Of a stretch of DNA of 64,000 nucleotides, positions 1 to 11,200 are shown piece by piece. The stretch comes from Sophora flavescens (Eukaryota > Streptophyta > Magnoliopsida > Fabales > Fabaceae): assembly GCA_030762895.1 (NCBI GenBank), contig CM061063.1:71297836-71361835 (forward strand). Reading direction: 5' to 3'. The notes beneath the pieces were generated by a model. That model was not told the origin of the DNA. It made no database searches and worked only from the letters and a program-made list of their open reading frames with translations. The position numbers and the translations under genes were made by a program. The number at the start of each line of letters is the position of its first letter. Within the stretch, counting starts at the first letter, position 1.

Positions 1-1690
1 TAACCTAAAAAAAGATAATACATTATTATGGATGAAAGTATAAATATAAAATTACATGATAAAAATAAATTTATAAATAATATCAACATACAGACAGAAT
101 GAAGATCGGAATGCATGTATCTCCATCGCTTGTCTATTAAATCATTATATTTGGAATGATAACGAGAATTTTGTCTAATTGCTTGTTTAGCTCTATCGAT
201 TGCTTCATATATGAAAGCCATGGTTGGTTTCTCATCACCATCAACAAGTCTCAAAACTTTTACTAAAGGCTCAAACACCTTCAATATGTCTTGGGACTTA
301 CTCCAGAATTCACTATCATTAACAATTGTTCTTGCTTCATATGACGGTCCATTTTTCGCTTTACCAAATTTAGATCGTCTAAACTCTTCGGAGTTGAACA
401 TGTTTCTCAGACCTTGATTTTACTGTACAATTGCTTGAAGTTGTAGGAACTGTGTTGCAAATCAGGTAACACCAGGACGGACAATTTCTCTACCTCCAGT
501 ATATTTTTTCATGAGGTCGACAATCAATATATGGTTATAGAGAAAATTTGTCACAGTCTCAAAGATCTAAAAAATGAGCCGCACAAGCAGACCAATACAA
601 ATGAGGCCGCTTCTCCATCAGTTTCTGAGCAGCTGCTCTCAGTGCCGCTTCATTATCTGTAACCACTTGAACAACAAACTCTTCTCCCACTTCTTCAACA
701 ACTTTATCTAATAATTGAAATTAGTAATCTGTGTTTCTACTAACAACATCAGAAGCATCAATAGATTTCAAGAAAATTGTCCCCTTACTACTATGCACCA
801 AAAAATTCATAATATGAGTATGGTTGATACCGTCCGTCCAACCATCACACATTATTGTCACCCCTTTTTCTTTCCACGTACCTCTCAATACGTTCAACCA
901 CTTCTTCATTTCTCTATATTCATTCTCTAAATATACATCTGAGATTTCATAAGGGGTCGGACATTTAACCCCTTCACCTACCTCAGCAGCTGTAACAATC
1001 AAATTATGCAACCAAGGAGAGTTAGCTAAATTCATAGGTAAGCGATCATAAATAAAAAAACTTGCTTACTGCCTCTCCTAGCTTCCTCCTCAATGTCTTC
1101 ATGATACCCTTACCGATTTTCCGTTGCTTCATGCTTTTGCTCCTCATAAGATCAATATTTGTAGATCTCAACTCCAGAGTAACATCTTCAGGCCTTTCAC
1201 CCCCACCAATACTCGCATGAGAGCTCTCACCTTGTTCATATATATTTTCACGCCCTCCTGTTTGTTGTCTAAATCGTTGCATGTCTTCCCGTTCTATATG
1301 TGATCTAAGGCTTTCCTGTGTAGCAAACTTCATTCGTTCATCAATAAGGCGATCCACATCTTCATCTTCATCTTCTCCTTTCAGGCATGCTTCGAATTCT
1401 TCTTTTCTTTATTTGGAGTCATTTTTCTTTGTTTTTCCTTCAAGAAGAAGCTTCATCATACCTTCTTTAGCCAATTTGCTCACTCTAGAACAACCAGACA
1501 TTTGTCCTTTCATATGTGCTATATGTTGCTTCACTCTTGTAATGTCATCTTTTATTATCTTGTGACAAAGTCTGCATTCGATATTGTTACGACTTAACCT
1601 CCATCGGGTTTTCAAAATGTCATCCAATATCATCACTTGGAGCACCATCTAATCTTTGTGTAGGAAAATCTTCTCTTGGAGGCATTGTGT
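1..1690 (-). pseudogene. hAT transposase (BED zinc finger, DUF659), broken and incomplete
   Basis: Three minus-strand open stretches join into one plant hAT transposase. The N-terminal part (1409-1648) has a BED-type finger with CRLCHKIIKDDITRVKQHI. The middle (1046-1357) is a charged linker. The stretch at 721-1035 has the DUF659 signature, including CDGWTDG. Below 720 the homology continues in shifted frames: VTDNEAALRAAAQKLMEKRP at about 600-680, then MFNSEEFRRSKFGK at about 365-410. The C-terminal dimerisation domain would lie left of the window. Frameshifts between segments and an in-frame stop near 440 show it is dead. Such proteins act in the nucleus to cut and paste the element; this copy could move only in trans. 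Confidence 0.75.
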
Positions 1691-2850
1691 ATATTTTATA
1701 CAACCTGTTCAATATTTATAAATAAACATCAATCAATAATTCAACCAAACTTACAACTTTAATCTAAACTAGCCTTCAAAAAAAAAAACTTTAATATAAA
1801 CTAGTAGTTAGAAAAACACAGATAATCTAATTAATAATTACAGTAAATTATTTAATACAACAAGTCAATTATTAACATAAAATTTGAACAATAAATACTA
1901 GCTAAACATATACTAAACTAGTAATTAGATTAATATATCAATATATATTTTATTTCTCTCTCAAATTTTCCCTATATTATTCCCAAATCTCAATTAATTT
2001 CCCACCTAAAATTTTTGATTAAAAAAAAAATTCCACCCTAAAAAATTCCCCCCACCCAATTCGGTTTCCCTCTAAAAAATTCCACCCACCCACCCACCCA
2101 CACACACACATAAACACGCACGCGCGCGTGCGTGCGGGGCACACACTCACTCAAGTCTCTCGTCCCTCACCTCACACCCACCCACACTGCCACACACACT
2201 CACTCAAGTCTCTCGTCCCTCACCTCCCTCCTCTCCTCTGCTACAAGCTTATTTTTCCCCTCCTCTGTTTCTTTTTTTTCTTCATTTTTCTCCACATCCA
2301 CACTCACTCAAGTCTCAACCGGTAACCCTCATCCTCTGTCACTCGTCCGGTGCGTCGGTCACCCACGGACCCACTAGACGACCCCTCGCGGTTTGCCACT
2401 TCACCCCAAAACCCAGATCGCGGCCCCCCTCCCCTCTCTCTCAATCTCAGCCTCTTTTCTCTTCAACGCCTCACGAGTTAGTGAGTCACGACCCATGGCC
2501 TCCGGCCCTCCGCCTCACGACCTAAGGCCTCCACCTCATGGCCCTCCTCAGTCACGGCCTCAAGCCCTCACCCATGGGGACTCAACCCCACACCCGGAGG
2601 ACGGCGGCACAACAGTGAGCAGAGCAGAGCAAAGCGCCAGAGCAAAGGAGGAAAGGAAGATGAAGATCTTACCTTGGAGTGAGGCTAGTAGATCGGATGA
2701 TTTGGGATTCGAAGCACAGTGAGGCTTGACCGCTTAAGCAGATCCACTGATCCAGAGCAAATAAGTGAGACCGAGGAATGAGGTTATATGAGAATGAGAC
2801 ATTGAGTGAATCACTGAAGCATAAAGCAGAAAAGAGATAAAGGCAAAAGC
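1691..2850. other. Noncoding 5' part of hAT-1, no gene seen
   Basis: This stretch lies between the transposase remnant and the subterminal repeats of hAT-1. About 1700-2040 is AT-rich, and about 2040-2600 turns sharply pyrimidine- and C-rich, like the transcribed leader of plant hAT elements. A 109-codon open stretch at 2393-2722 has low-complexity Pro/Ser/His composition with no recognisable domain. I treat it as chance coding potential in a C-rich leader. Confidence 0.5.
2085..2330. repeat. C/A-rich simple repeat and imperfect tandem repeat in the hAT-1 leader
   Basis: CCCA and CA runs at about 2088-2112 pass into alternating CG/TG sequence near 2118-2134. A segment with the core ACTCACTCAAGTCTC then recurs three times (about 2145, 2200 and 2302). 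The first two copies share a further CTCGTCCCTCACCTC. This looks like slippage and short tandem duplication within the transposon leader. Confidence 0.6.
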
Positions 2851-3103
2851 AAAATTTTATCTGAAAAGCAGGTTAGGAGAATCTCTTTTTCTGATAGGAG
2901 AAATTTGTTTTTTTGCACCTATGATTGAGTTGAACGGAACTGTTTTGGGTGTTTGAAACTCCGTTGCGGTTGATGCGGCCATTGCGCCCGTAACGGGTGA
3001 TTTTGAATCACACCGCAATTGTGGCCCGATACCGTTACGGTGAGTCCCGCAAACGCAATATTGCGGCCGCATTGCGATTCATGGACCGTATTTTGAAACC
3101 CTG

Positions 3104-3890
3104 ATCTCATTAGGTTCAATATTCTTACCCTCAAAGCATGTCATATTTCGGGCCCACCATATCCCATAGCATAAGGATAAAATATTCTCCACCACCTCTA
3201 AGCTACCGTCTTTTATTACGTTTTCCACCAACTTCCTGAAACTGACGATGCTCCCATCAAAATGAATGCTCAGATGAGATAAAACCACATTCTTTTGGCC
3301 CATACGTAGGAGCTAAAAACATGATCAACGTCTTCCAACTCCTTTTCACATCTTGGGCAAAAAGGTGAGCAATCCAAACCTCTATCAACCATTTTTTCCG
3401 AACAACTAGACCATCGTGCATAATTCTCCAAGCTAGATGAATATGTTATAGGGTTGTTTTCAACGTCCACGGCTTGTTCCAGAGGGCACAATTATGATTC
3501 GGACTGGAGCTATGCAACTAGCTCTCATTTCCCCATCTTTTCACACAATGATAAGCAGACTTGACTAAAAAAAATACCTCTCTTATCTGGTCCCCTGGAC
3601 AATTGATCACTGCCAGCAAATGAAGAAAGAGGAATATGAATAATCTGCATTGCTTTAAAAGGCAAAAGATAGAATTTACAAGGTGCGAGTTCCAACACCC
3701 TAGATCATGCGAAATCAGCTCAAAAACAGGAGTAACATTAATATTTTGAACTTCATTCATAATTTTTTTATTTTGTAAAAAAATATTAAAACAACTTTCA
3801 AGTAGGTTAATAATTATTGTGTTGGTTCTATAGTTATCATTTTTTTTAGTAAACAAAAAAAAAGCTCTCAAATAATGTTTGTACACAAAA
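3104..3890 (-). pseudogene. LINE reverse transcriptase C-terminal fragment (zf-RVT region)
   Basis: The minus strand reads as the C-terminal part of a plant L1-type LINE ORF2. The upstream part has a decayed VKSAYHCV motif (usual GxFSVKSAY). The next part (3270-3491) has the zinc-binding motif CPRCEKELEDVDHVF, and 3104-3303 continues with WWARNMTCFEGK, typical of the region before the RNase H-like tail. Several frameshifts separate the parts, so it is inactive. hAT-1 interrupts its 3' part at 3103. Upstream the homology fades near 3740, where a local duplication begins. Confidence 0.65.
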
Positions 3891-4061
3891 GAGAATTCAT
3901 GTTATTTGTTAATTTGAAATATTTTATAGTTATTTCTTTCTCTTTTAAGATTTCTATCTCAATTTATAAATTTATTTGAACTCTATTCATAATTTTTTTA
4001 TTATTGTAAAAATAATATTAAAACAACCTTCAAGTAGGTTAATAATTATTGTGTTGGTTCT
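3748..4061. repeat. Direct repeat, two ~90-bp copies about 228 bp apart
   Basis: The segment at about 3748-3836 recurs at about 3976-4063. Shared blocks include TCATAATTTTTTTATT, AAGTAGGTTAATAATTATTG and TGTTGGTTCTAT. The copies differ by a few substitutions and small indels in A/T runs. This looks like a local duplication in AT-rich DNA next to the LINE remnant; no function is suggested. Confidence 0.6.
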
Positions 4062-4140
4062 ATTGGAATAAGTTTGAGTTCCTTAAGCATATGATTCTAG
4101 ATTCAATCTTCGAATCTGGGTATATTAATAAAATATTCAT

Positions 4141-4350
4141 TTGGCTAACGAAGGTTGATCTAGTTGGTAAGGATAAGGCTCATAACCCACAAGGTCTTGA
4201 GTTCGAATTCCATCTGCCAATGTGAGGACCTCGTTGGTGGATAATCTGTAAAATCACTCTCTGTAGCGCTTCTTTGAACCGTGAGGTCTCGCTTCCCTGC
4301 CCAGTGAGCCTCCGGGACCCAACTTAACTAAACTTTCTGCAATAAAAAAA
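4141..4350 (+). mobile_element. tRNA-derived SINE
   Basis: The head has RNA polymerase III internal promoter boxes: an A-box-like TGATCTAGTTGG near 4157 and a B-box GAGTTCGAATTCC near 4200. A body of about 130 bp follows, with GTGAGGTCTCGC and GTGAGCCTCCGGGACCC, and it ends in CTTTCTGCAATAAAAAAA. Similar A-rich plus ATTCAT sequences on both sides (about 4128-4140 and 4341-4355) may be the target duplication. A tRNA gene is excluded because no cloverleaf closes and the body is unrelated to a tRNA. The exact 5' end is uncertain by about 10 bp. Confidence 0.6.
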
Positions 4351-5349
4351 CATTCATATGATGGATTCTTGCTTAGACGTCTAACTATGCCAAGAAAAAC
4401 CTCTCATTTATCTAATAGGAGGATATGAGAAACCCAACAAAAAATTAAGAGGTTAATAAATGTTAAAAGTTCGGATATAATTTTACTTAACCACCATTTG
4501 TAGTTTAAAAATGTATAATTTTTTGGTGTATTTTAAAAATGTATAATTAACATAAATCAAAAGAGATAAAATAACTAGATTTCACAAGAGGCGGAAAAAT
4601 GGGTCTAGCCGGGCCGGATAAGCCCTATGAATTATAGGGCTTGGATATTAAAATATGAGCCCATTTTAATTATGAGCCTTTTTGGCCCTACCCGATGAAG
4701 CCCGAACCCGTATCGGGCTAGCTCGTATCGGTCTTGGGTAGCCCGGTCACATTTATATATTTTAATTTTTATTTAACTAAAAAAAAAGGGCCAAGAGGCC
4801 CAATACAGACGTTTACGTTCGTCAATCCTCACTCGTTCTGTCTTTTGTGTCTTCAGTTCGCTCTTCTGTGAAGTTTGTCTTCACTTCATCTTCTTGGGTA
4901 ACCTTTGTGAGTCATGGAGAGTTCCACTGCCACCAGCCCCACAGCCCTCGACCGTCGCACACGGCGACTCGTTCTCAACCCTCACAGGCGTGCGACGGCG
5001 GAACCTACCCAGACCGCGACGAGCCAACGACGTTCGACTTCTCACTCATCAGTGTCACAGATGTGCGACAGCGGATCCTCCTCAACCCTCTCAAACGCGG
5101 CCGACGTTCAACACTCCGCCTCACTGACAGCTACGACCGGCTTTCCTGACTCCTCAATCTCTGGCGTCGTTCACCTCCTCCGACTGGTAACAGTTCTACA
5201 ACTTCTCATTCTCTTTTACTTTGTTTTCTGGATCTTTACCTTTTCCTTGTGATATTTCTGAGTTTGATTTGATATTTGTTTAGATTATAATACTCGTTAT
5301 CAATGGATAATTGTTTCAGATTTGTTATTTGAATTGTCTTCTTGTAATA

Positions 5350-6070
5350 TGGATGATTGTATTGAAAAGGATATCAATGTTGTTACTAATTGTCAAATAC
5401 TGGAAACCCCACCACTGCCCATTCCTCCAACTAATTTAGTTAGTAATGATACTCCACAAGAACATACAGGGTTCTCTCAACCAAAGACCAAAAAGCCTAT
5501 GAACCTAACATCTAAGGTATGGAAATATTTTGATGAGATCGGTGTTGATAAAGATGAGAAAGAAAAATGTAAATGCAAGGGGTGGGGAAACATATTGGCC
5601 TGTGCACCTAAAAATGGAACTTCACATCTAAAGCGTCATAATGACACTTGTAAGTTTATTAAGTTTCGTGATGTGGGAAGTATGTTTGTTGATGCTGAAA
5701 GAAAATTTAAAAAGAGAAAATTTGACCCTAAGGTTAATCGTGAACTTTTAGCTAAAATGGTTATTTCACATGGTTTACCATTTAATGTGGTTGAGTGGAG
5801 GGGGTTCAGAAATTACCAAAAACAATTTAATGATGGTTGTAGGTTCATTACTAGAAATACAATTAAAGCCGATGTTTTGAAAACCTACGAGGAAGAGAAA
5901 GAAAAGTTAAAATCACAACTGCCTCAAATTTTTGGTAGAGTTTGCTTCACTTTTGATTGTTGGACTGCATGCACCAATCATGGTTTCATTTCTTTGATTG
6001 TTCATTATGTTGATGCGAATTGGAACTCAAATAGTAAGATTCCAGCATTTGCTCACATGAAGGAGAAAAT
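5350..6070 (+). pseudogene. hAT-2 transposase, N-terminal part (BED finger and DUF659 start)
   Basis: The reading frame starts at ATG 5350 (MDDCIEKD). It has a BED-type finger with a CKCKGWGNIL knuckle followed by GTSHLKRHNDTC, then the DUF659-like stretch ending in RVCFTFDCWTACTNHGFISL. This order is standard for the plant zinc-finger BED/hAT (RICESLEEPER/DAYSLEEPER-like) proteins. The sequence is open for about 240 codons up to the SIRE-1 junction at about 6060-6071. There it is cut in a region that should lead into the catalytic core. The downstream part resumes at 22343 after an apparent loss of several dozen codons. Confidence 0.75.
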
Positions 6071-7718
6071 GAGCTGCATGTAGAAATCAAAAGAGCAAAG
6101 TCAAAGATCAAAGGATCATCAAGATCAAGCTTAAAGGAGAATTTTAGATTTAAGTCCTAGATAATTTGTAAGAGAAAGAAATCTCTTAGTCACGAGATAG
6201 CTCAACTAAAAAGATGCATGAAGAAAATCAATTTTCATAACCTGTATTAAAAGGAAAAAGTTTTTGTTAATGAAAATGATTTTTGGAAATAAAAAAATGA
6301 TTTGTCAGGTATAGCCATGTAATCAATGAATGCATGTCTGTTACTGTAACCGACAAATGAATTTAAGGTTCTTGATTCAATACATAGATGTATTGAATGG
6401 ATGTACTAATGAATTAACTAAGTTCAAAATTTTGAAAAACCATCAGAACCATCAGTATGAAATTGGTTAATACAGCTATGTACTGAACCCCTGTTCAAGA
6501 ACCAGAATCAAGAAAACATATTTTGTTATCACATCCAAATTTGTTTTAATTGATCCCAACGACTATAACTTGTTTCTTATATATAGAGGGATCAAAGGAA
6601 CACTTTTAAAAATATAAGAATTACACGAAATCAATTTGAGAGATCAATTATGAAAATCATTCATCTTCTTTCTTGAGCTTCATTGTGAAAAAGAGTGTTT
6701 CGATTCTCATAAGTGCTTCAATTTGTTTATCTGACTATTGAGAATTAGGAATCAATTTTTCGTTCTATTTGATTGTAAAGAGAGAGGGAGTCTCTCTGTG
6801 TGATTAGGGCGAGGTATCCCTAAGGAAGAACATTGAGGCTCTTCACAAGAGTGTGGTATCTCGAGGTGAGGGAGTGCTCTGTGGTGTAGAGGTTTTTCAA
6901 GCTACCTGGCCAAAGCTTCTTGTGTTAGTGTGTGAAAACCCACAGGTGGAGTGGGGACTGGGTGTAGGTCACAGAGGTGGTGACTGAACCAGAATAAATC
7001 TAGTTGTGTGGTATCTCTAAACTCAAACTCTTTAATTTCTGTCTTGGGCATATAACTGTGATCTTGATGTTCTAAGTTTTCAATTGATATTAGTTCTTGA
7101 TCTGCATAATCAGTATTGAACCTTGAGTAAACTATAATAATAACTGTGTATTCAATTCTATTCTCAAGGATAAATATTTGAATTGGATCTTGCATCATAT
7201 GTGATCAAATTCGAATAGCTTAATTTCTGTTTCTTAATTACTGAAACTGAAACCTGCAAGTTTGTTCTTGATTGTTACTGCTTGTATCTGAAACTTGCAT
7301 AACTTGTTCTTAATCTTTAAAGGCTTAATCAATTTATGTATTTTGTTATTACTGAGTTTTGAACCTGAACCAATTCTGCTCATCCACATAAGTGTTAGAA
7401 GCGCTTGTCCATATAAGTGATAAAAGCGCTCGTCCACACTAAAGTGACAGAAGCGCTCCTCCACACAAGTGACAGAAGCGCTCGTCTACTAAAGTGACAG
7501 AAGCGCTCGTCCACTAAAATGACAGAAGCACTAATTTATCTTTCTGAACCGATTCACCTCATCACCCTCTATTCGAGATTTCATAAAAAGCCCTTCACTG
7601 TTTTTGTAAAAGATACTGAGGTAACTCTGATTTGAAAAGTAAAGTTTTTGAAAAGGAAGAATTTTTGAAAACTCAATCCCCCCGCCACCCCTCTTGAGTC
7701 TTTGAAGCCAAACCAACA
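6071..7718 (+). repeat. SIRE-1 5' LTR, truncated at its 5' end
   Basis: It aligns with 20654-22342 of the 3' LTR over its whole length and ends ACCAACA directly before the primer-binding site. The first ~164 bp (counterpart 20490-20653) are missing. A TATA-like TATATATA at 6578-6585 precedes the likely transcription start and is conserved in the 3' LTR at 21161-21168. The minisatellite described separately lies near the 3' end. Confidence 0.85.
7376..7535 (+). repeat. Minisatellite in SIRE-1 5' LTR
   Basis: About six to seven imperfect units of 22-27 bp with the core GACAGAAGCGCTCGTCCACT are arranged head to tail. The same array lies in the 3' LTR (21962-22170) with a few more units. The same core also occurs in both SIRE-2 LTRs in the same orientation relative to the element. 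Confidence 0.85.
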
Positions 7719-7733
7719 ATTAGCATCAGAGCT
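7719..7733 (+). promoter_or_regulatory. SIRE-1 primer-binding site (initiator tRNA-Met)
   Basis: TAGCATCAGAGCT lies directly after the LTR end and matches the standard plant copia site TGGTATCAGAGC with one or two changes. This is where the 3' end of initiator tRNA-Met primes minus-strand DNA synthesis. Confidence 0.75.
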
Positions 7734-7767
7734 AAACTTTTAAGTTTGGCTTAACAACTATAAGAGT

Positions 7768-8574
7768 ATGGCTTCCAATGAATGTTTGAATGAAGGAGCT
7801 TCCCTTGCACGCCTTCCTGCCTTCAATGGATCTGAGTATATCTATTGGAAGGAAAGAATGATAATCTTTCTTGAGGCAACGAGTGTTGACATATGGGATG
7901 CAGTAGAAATGGACCATTTGTCCCCTCTACTATAGATGCTAATGGTGCTCCAAGAAATAAGCCTAAAACCGAATGGAATGAGGATGATAAGAAAAGAGTT
8001 CAATATAATGCACGTGCTAAGAATAATATAACATCTGCTTTAAGCCATGATGAGTTTTTCAGGGTTTTAAATTGCAAATCATCAAAGGAGATGTGGGATA
8101 CATTGCAAGTAACACATGAAGGAACCACAGATGTCAAAAGAGCAAGAATGAACACCCTCACACGAGTATGAACTGTTCAGAATGAAGCAAGTAGAACCTT
8201 TGACTGAAATGCAAATGATATTCAAACTTGCTGGTCTTGGAAAAGCTATATCAAATGAGGATCAAATTAACAAAGTAATGAGATGCTTGAGCAGGGAATG
8301 GCAGCCTAAAATCATCGCAATCTCATAATCTAGAGACCTCTCATCAATGACCATTGTCACATTGTTTGGAAAACTGCAGGAGCATGAATTGGAGTTGAAC
8401 AGACTGAATGAGAATGAAGAAACTGACAAAAAGAAAAAGGGATTTGCTCTGAAATCACAAGTCAGAGAAGTAGAAGACAGTGATGATAATGATTTAGCAC
8501 AAGAGGCAGATTTTGAAGAAGAGATTGGAATGCTGGTTAGTAAATTCAAGAAGTTCCTAAAGAAGAAAGGCAAC
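7768..8574 (+). pseudogene. SIRE-1 gag, N-terminal part, frameshifted
   Basis: It starts at ATG 7768 (MASNECLNEGASLARLPAFN). It contains the copia gag motif YIYWKERMIIFLEA and then a UBN2-type region with WDTLQVTHEGT and GLGKAISNEDQINKVM. Frame changes near 7909 and 8165 and an in-frame stop near 8326 disable it. The last stretch is an acidic linker ending FKKFLKKKGN, where SIRE-2 inserted. The gag frame resumes at 18137. Confidence 0.8.
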
Positions 8575-10750
8575 TGAAATAGAAAACTATAAACACGAGA
8601 AGGGGGGATTGAATTGTGTTTATCAGAATTTAAGCAAAGCTGAAATCTTTTCACAAACAGAAAGCTAGCTTTGGACGAGTGGAGGAATACAGGATGGACG
8701 GGTGACTATTGCACACACACCACTTGACAGATGCAAGAAAAACTAAAGCAATTAAATAGTTTAAGGGAAGAGAGATTGACACGGTGATTTATCCTGGTTC
8801 ACTCTTCAAATCAAAGAGCTACGTCCAGTCCTTGGCAGCACCAAGATTTATCCACTATAACTGATAAGGTTACAGACTCAAGTATTATTTGCACACCTAG
8901 CCTCTTCAGGCTCATGACAAGTATTATTTGCACACCTAGCCTCTTCAGGCTCAAGACAAGTATTGTTTTCACACCTAGCCTTTTCAGGCTCACTTAGGTT
9001 TGTTTGAGAGATTTGGTTTGTAATAAATACAATTTCTCACAGGCAAATCTTTCACTAACACTCAGAGAGTGGTTTAAATGTAAGGCTCAGGAAAGTCTGC
9101 GTAATAACTTCAAAATGATTGAAGAATAAAAGAATAAGGAAATAAATGCTCAGAGTAATGGCGTTTTTAATGCAATGTGTATTTTGTTTCTTCAGCTTCA
9201 ATGGCTTCAGTATTTATGGTCTTCATGCATTTAGGATCCGTTAGAGACATCCTCTCAGATGTTGGCTTCAAGCAGAACTTCATTAATTGCAATAGAGTCA
9301 TTCTGAGTAGTTATTAATGCAATAGAGTCGTTCTGGGCAGCCATTAATGCAATAGAGTCGTTGGTTGTATTCTAACATGAAGGATCATGGCTTTATTCAT
9401 CGTGCTACAGCCATATCAAAGTTGAGCAGAGAGCTTTTTGTACTTTGCTGAGTACACTTCCCTTTTTGTGTAAGGACCAGAGGTACTAGGGAATAAAGCA
9501 CGTTGGAAGCATTCTTTAACTGGTCTTTGGTTCTGATTATCCAAGGTTGCTTGAGAGAGTAGCTTCTGACTTTTCTTGATAATCGTGAAACTGAGTAGGA
9601 GAGAAGGCTTCAAGTCTCTTTCTTGTTCTTGAACCAAGATTCTGATAATCCTTAAAGAATTCGCGATCATAAGATAAGTGCTTCCATCTTGAAAATAATC
9701 ACGTCTATCTAGTCATTTGAGTTTTCATTCGGGCTAGTAGACGAGCTCCATATTAAGGACTCGGCAAGTCCAAAGACTAGTGGACGAGCGCTTCTGTCAC
9801 CTTTAGTGGACGAGCACTTCTGTTACTTTTAGTGGACGAGAGCTTCTGTCACCTTTAGTGGACGAGAGCTCCTGTCACCTTTGGTGGACGAAAGCTTCTA
9901 TCACCTTTAGTGGACGAGAGCCTCTGTTAGTCTGGTGGATGAGAGTCTCAGTTATTTTACTGGACGAGAGTCTCAGTCACTCTACTGGACGAGAGTCTCA
10001 GTTACTCTGGTGGACGAGAGTCTCAGTCACTCTACTGGACGAGAGTCTCGGTTACTCTGGTGGACGAGAGTCTCAGTCACTCTACTGGACGAGAGTCTCT
10101 TGTTCTTCAGTGGACGGATACATTCTGACCTTAATGAACGAGCTCCATCTGCTTCCTTAATGGACGAGCTACATATGCCACGTTATTGGACAGACCATTT
10201 TGATACCTCAGTGGACGGTCTTTTCTGATATTTTGATGGACGCGCTCCAAGTGCCACGTCATTGGACGGATAATTTTGATACCTCACTGGACGGGTTTTT
10301 CTGATACTTTGAGTAGACGCGGCCTTCTGTTGTTTTTAGTAGACGCGGCCTTCTGATACTTTTTGGTGGACGCGGTCTTCTGATATTTTTATTAGATGCG
10401 GCCTTCTGATACTTTTTAGTAGATGCGGCCTTCTGATATTTTTATTGGACGCGGGTTTCTTTCTCTTGTGTTTTGGACGTGCGCTACAAACACTACAGTG
10501 TTGGAAGTCTGCTTGTTACACTTTGTTGGACGTCTGCTTGTTTCACTTTGTTGGACGTCTAATTGTTACACTTTGTTGGACGTCTGCTTCTTTCACTTTG
10601 TTGGACGTCTGATTCTATTTTTTTTTTATTAATCTGCACACTCAATAGATAGGTTAGCAACAAATATGAAGGTTAATTAAATCATTAACCAATGTTTATT
10701 TTTCATCAAAACTTGATGAAATGCATATCAAACATTTTAGAGACTTAACA
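8575..10750 (-). repeat. SIRE-2 3' LTR
   Basis: It matches 16061-18131 throughout and is about 105 bp longer. Most of the difference lies in extra minisatellite units. A TATA-like CATAAATA on the minus strand (9211-9218) is conserved in the other LTR (16697-16704). In SIRE-2 orientation the LTR runs from TGTTAAGTC to CTATTTCA. Confidence 0.92.
9776..10625 (-). repeat. Minisatellite region in SIRE-2 3' LTR
   Basis: About 30 short units of 20-40 bp, nearly all carrying TGGACG, are arranged head to tail. Sub-families follow one another: GTGGACGAGCGCTTCTG, then TGGACGAGAGTCTCAG, then GACGCGGCCTTCTGATAC, then TTGTTGGACGTCTGCTTG. Such graded higher-order structure suggests repeated rounds of unequal exchange or template slippage within the LTR. 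Confidence 0.88.
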
Positions 10751-10767
10751 ATCTCCCCCTTTTTGAT
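10751..10767 (-). promoter_or_regulatory. SIRE-2 polypurine tract
   Basis: On the minus strand AAAAAGGGGGAGATT lies directly upstream of the 3' LTR. It primes plus-strand DNA synthesis in copia elements. Confidence 0.8.
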
Positions 10768-11200
10768 GATGACAAACATTGAGATGATTTAATGAACCTC
10801 AGAAAATATCAACAAAGAAAATAGCATATATAGACAGGTTGAAATTTTCTTAAGTGAATAGGTCATATCATATTCATTCTCCCATTCTATTTCTCCCACC
10901 ATTCTTCCTATTCGTTTCTCCATTTCGTTGAAATTTTCTTAAGTGAACAGGTCATATCATATTCATTTCTCCCTTTCTCCCCCTTTTGTCAACATCAAAA
11001 AGGGTTATCAAGTTTTATTTATGTGTTTTATCAAAAAGGGTTAGACATACTCCACTTAAACTATTGTATCATTACTCCCCCTGAACTAATGCTTAGTTGA
11101 AAGAACATGTATATAGGAGTAATGACAGATTTATCATAGACAGCTTAACATTCAGACATGTCATTAAACAATGCAATGCATGTTTAGATTATCTCTAATA
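10768..11200 (-). other. SIRE-2 spacer between pol and polypurine tract
   Basis: It is AT-rich with a diverged duplicated block: TTGAAATTTTCTTAAGTGAA followed by AGGTCATATCATATTCATT occurs near 10839-10880 and again near 10928-10965. No open frame of note is present, so there is no envelope-like gene of the kind found in some SIRE elements. Confidence 0.55.

Larger units (their letters stand above)
1..3103 (-). mobile_element. hAT-family DNA transposon hAT-1, cut by the window edge
   Basis: A minus-strand transposase remnant at 1-1690 is followed, toward its 5' side, by noncoding DNA ending in a hAT-type terminus. Read on the minus strand from 3103, the end starts CAGGGTTTCAAAATACGG, the CAGGG opening common in plant hAT elements. 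The subterminal 150 bp are rich in short CG motifs such as TTGCGG, GCGGCCGC and ATTGCG, as expected for transposase-binding subterminal repeats. Sequence beyond 3103 reads as a LINE remnant, so 3103 is a true insertion edge. The other terminus lies outside the window, so the target duplication cannot be confirmed; the flanking octamer here would be ATCTCATT. Confidence 0.75.

Noticed and set aside
2393..2722. 109-codon Pro/Ser-rich frame
   Set aside because: Low-complexity C-rich leader of hAT-1 with no domain or splice context.
4141..4260. Possible tRNA gene
   Set aside because: A and B boxes are present but no acceptor stem or cloverleaf forms; the longer body and A-rich tail make it a SINE.
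9776..10625. Regularly spaced short repeats that look at first like a CRISPR array
   Set aside because: Repeats are contiguous imperfect minisatellite units without unique spacers, lie inside retrotransposon LTRs, and there are no cas genes; this is plant DNA.
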